In this document: piece after piece, positions 63,501 to 64,000 of the stretch | How the letters are laid out: the number at the start of each line of letters is the position of its first letter | Numbering within the stretch: position 1 is the stretch's first letter | Assembly (NCBI RefSeq): GCF_029869545.1 | Contig: NZ_JARWQD010000116.1 | Coordinates: 1 to 64,000 of the forward strand | Source of the DNA: Nocardia wallacei | Lineage (GTDB): Bacteria; Actinomycetota; Actinomycetes; Mycobacteriales; Mycobacteriaceae | Direction: 5' to 3' | DNA: 64,000 nucleotides | Notes under the pieces: model-generated | Databases searched by the model: none | What the model was told of the DNA's origin: nothing | The model's input: only the letters and a program-made list of their open reading frames with translations | Program-made: the position numbers and the translations under genes

Positions 63501-64000
63501 CCTTAATAGCAGCCACATCCTTTGTGGAAATGATGGTGACGGCCGGTGTAAATACTCGGGCCGCGACGTATCAGCAGCAAACCGTGCCCGAGGAACTTCA
63601 AGGTCGCGTGGGATCGGTAAGAGGACTGTTCTTGGGAACCGGGCCCACTGTCGGCCTCCTGGCCGGCGGCGCCGTGGCAGGTACGCACGGTGGCGACGCT
63701 GTTGCCGCGCTAGCAGCGACCGTAGCGGCGGTCACAGCGGCCGGTTACGGCGCTCTCCATCTTGTCAGAAAGGGCCGCGTCTCTCTCCGCATCATCAAGC
63801 GAGGCCGTGGGTGGTTTGGACGATCTGAGCGCGAACCCGCACCCGTTCAGGCTTGTTCACTACCAGCGACGCCTTCAGCTGCTCGGCAAACCCGTCAGCC
63901 CGCCGGAATCCCTGCAGCACGACTCCCCAGCCTGCTCGACGACTTCGACCCCGACCCGGATGTCTTCGACCTTCCCCTCCCTCGCCGCAAATCCCCTCGC
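57542..64000 (+). CDS. Giant multidomain protein: ESX-toxin-like N-terminus, papain-like Tox-PL, HATPase and MFS-like domain (runs off window)
   Basis: Open from GTG 57542 (four-base overlap with the previous gene) to the last base, 2,153 codons with no stop. N-terminus: coiled coil (about 25-95), then membrane and Gly/Ala-rich hydrophobic segments (about 105-290). A long Pro-rich linker follows. A papain-like toxin-deamidase (Tox-PL) domain has Cys606 in RNCGAEA and His684 in GGHAVVF. After another Pro-rich linker, a RsbW-type HATPase is near 1400-1530 (ELATNACKYAGG, later GRGARIVLEDAEWLG). From about 1680 onward comes an MFS-like membrane domain (GDAFSQIGSSAASTAI, EELQGRVGSVRGLFLGTG). It is the last gene visible of the fxs run. 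Confidence 0.85.
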   Translation, partial: MSEQATTAFPDWLQRWVIGHIPKAEIAAMRRAAEAHARAAEALTEKLHQLQGLADGLGEAAFDGHSGNEIRKQLRYRVEETRAQIDDANRQARFLYENANTLELERYVVYGIAIALVATLAGTVLFPPNATVARIAAETAAVAARRATLKALVARSVALGALTMGSTVGLAQYKQIIDGRGHPGRRTSMDWGQVAVAAAAGGAGGLAAAPVAHVTVSALAPRAGRVLATLIASAAGGAAGGAAGAGVHSLLSGQPLTRQSLSQMVLMGIGGGLVAGTAAAVRTGRSGPPTARPRAGDSVPGGTQNRLARSVATPDSGDGQFPRPTHLHPDSVKEINNVRRRLAGDLPPGAERDAVAAFSVDAAADSASTGTPRKLGPHELQALLNADRPNPTDLQATWHAQEMQRLRDGGVGQVSRTDSPGPRGGSLGPEPLPGGTPPVSVRTGPGDGGITPPQPVSNSARPAASITLGPPSPTGQPGPPMAHLGEAGMGQVQPRASTAHIEGPPRHTADADPIITAEPDTPQPGRGGQVSGPVSSASSDSPSVGHGTQADGDAIGTQHRSEPTSAQDNSPQSAEAARGHPEPTPSFDGTTPFALAPDVPAGQRNCGAEAASHSNKLTGHTTADHSTINRQQAATAGVSYSQLARAAGGEWRPGGAPSLRAVVDEVRNDGGIAVTGMQFETGGHAVVFSKNDAGRVVMHEQVGNQVHERHGDIVETWTVDPEGRRIAATHRIELQDNAIEAWLQRLEPHVDRVGLIRFHETEPGLPMRPEVHLQPDGSQARPGIDAPEQMGSRAGVLEREAPADGKPLLDLDFAPFEAQFRNIADHTLPGPDAPGPMPMTAAEHVGRSRQAPIHPLEPDATSARATPSVAETAALPGSARSQSTRPPSYAAPDSNRTSTQTHADNSHGSTASHVTSTAREAHPNTTPSGPPHDGQPAPVPRTTPEASTPPGDRGLPRTTTPSAIGTAAAHTNSTATDSVVLPEPPDTDGFRVRPPEFPRVRPEDLPADAIPRVPISVPDPHRAPEHPRTQDEPEEFRNPRGTDIVFPGAPKVPDSPPPSAIPITPAPENPVLPAGTDVSPSTYRPPLGADPEDSRNRTDRTPGRPGPIPDTAPLPRHEASPDTGLTTFEKAPQEAPAQARYPTAPEPKSPGAPRPPLPPQLHPDTLAYTFDDNGIPVVDRIPQTELATPKQNPTQQDPVLPTPTMQSPNYGGANRRDNRGVPPSPPPSNRPIVQEDLEPCRRDEKALELGTRAQRRGKKKQLNQALVNLRQAFADWPVEHHLGAAEAVTTRLLRTASSCAATRVQYAGQGASRWISVEVVDRSRAVPQRDEPDERTGQVTRTEAGQITDLIEKTPLASWDCRMYGDGRRSRRLWYFASAQAQNPTTVESPPLFRITLQEREIERLGELKNAIADKLRRTARLSEDEVWSVRTAVSELATNACKYAGGVDIAGWLLNDRLVVDFEDSSAELPTWNLKKPKVSSEEDLLALFTLDDLEAERSDPNSLGDRAEGNHGRGARIVLEDAEWLGILKRDPGKVIRVVYRVSPPTTGPATAADGHPSSDPDPSPSIPNAASDRSAPTRPGFDGPFGIPENPFDEHGNPLNRRLSPANRRALLTSYARVEASGGGFPRRRRKPDETLPKSGFLQWVRNRAKPVEDTSEKGKVSVRELHVVNKPFVTLLFGDAKLPGGDAFSQIGSSAASTAIPLILLNAGESPTAAAMAGAALWIPRSFELFAGYVADFWDQKKVMVSALGGGGAAAATATGLIIFDAPDLAVGLTAAALVEATAATFYTRTFYTAARKLLTSAEQDAGNGLLTSTRSAAQVTGNSLAGLASAVPAAPAGLNTLSFLGQLANVRRFPFPARSHPNSTSQSSKIDRKPLKAIHEGWRALRQNQFLSEHTVAATITNAAWAMMTFRTTTVLADADMSVWADGAVLAAPAVGGVLGGLLMPKLIDRIPIPIPISGLFAAGLTSIAGSHAIQAATADPSLIAATSFVEMMVTAGVNTRAATYQQQTVPEELQGRVGSVRGLFLGTGPTVGLLAGGAVAGTHGGDAVAALAATVAAVTAAGYGALHLVRKGRVSLRIIKRGRGWFGRSEREPAPVQACSLPATPSAARQTRQPAGIPAARLPSLLDDFDPDPDVFDLPLPRRKSPR

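Noticed and set aside
1-64000. tRNA, rRNA, riboswitch, replication origin and attachment sites
   Set aside because: I looked for cloverleaf-like stretches, rRNA words and obvious tandem site clusters and saw none I could support.

Overview
The window is high-GC actinobacterial DNA, most likely from Nocardia or a close mycolic-acid-containing relative. The evidence is a complete mce operon with its MceG ATPase, a mycofactocin locus, a CYP153 alkane-hydroxylase operon and ESX/WXG100-style proteins. I see no rRNA, tRNA or CRISPR array.

Layout. 1-5.4 kb (minus): mycofactocin biosynthesis (mftA-B-C-D, then a coupled SDR cut by the window edge) with an aldehyde dehydrogenase and a LuxR-type response regulator upstream. 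5.8-16.8 kb (plus): mce lipid-import operon (two YrbE permeases, MceA-F, two Mce-associated membrane proteins, MceG ATPase). mceA carries a poly-C block that looks like an assembly artefact. 16.8-24 kb: lytic transglycosylase, an IS256 scar, TetR, CutA-like protein, an XRE/TPR regulator and a set of small actinobacterial hypotheticals. 24-28 kb: methyltransferase, a divergent TetR/MFS pair with a likely operator, and a UspA-type protein. 28-34.4 kb: CYP153 operon (ferredoxin, CYP153, ferredoxin reductase, second P450, transglutaminase-like protein) opposite an AraC regulator.

34.4-47.2 kb is an accessory island. It holds ISL3, IS256 and IS21 scars, an autoregulated MarR with paired palindromic operators, a helicase-nuclease of about 1,490 aa coupled to an AbiJ/HEPN-like protein (probable phage defence), and a truncated RHS C-terminal toxin of TreTu type followed by an EF-Tu-domain-III-like protein.

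48-64 kb is the most unusual part. A LAL/LuxR activator precedes an FxsA/FxsB-type radical-SAM RiPP pair whose precursor has three tandem 10-residue FNS repeats, with a strong hairpin between precursor and enzyme. Five further plus-strand genes follow with overlapping or close starts: MFS exporter, a 468-aa protein with immunity-like sections, YbaB-like protein, WXG-like protein, and an open-ended polypeptide of at least 2,153 aa. That last protein combines an ESX-toxin-like N-terminus, a papain-like (Tox-PL) domain, a RsbW-like HATPase and an MFS-like membrane domain. I consider 51-64 kb the best candidate for an undescribed system.

Caution: three genes have single-base frameshifts, two of them at homopolymers, and mceA has a poly-C block. 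Some apparent pseudogenes may therefore be sequencing or assembly errors.
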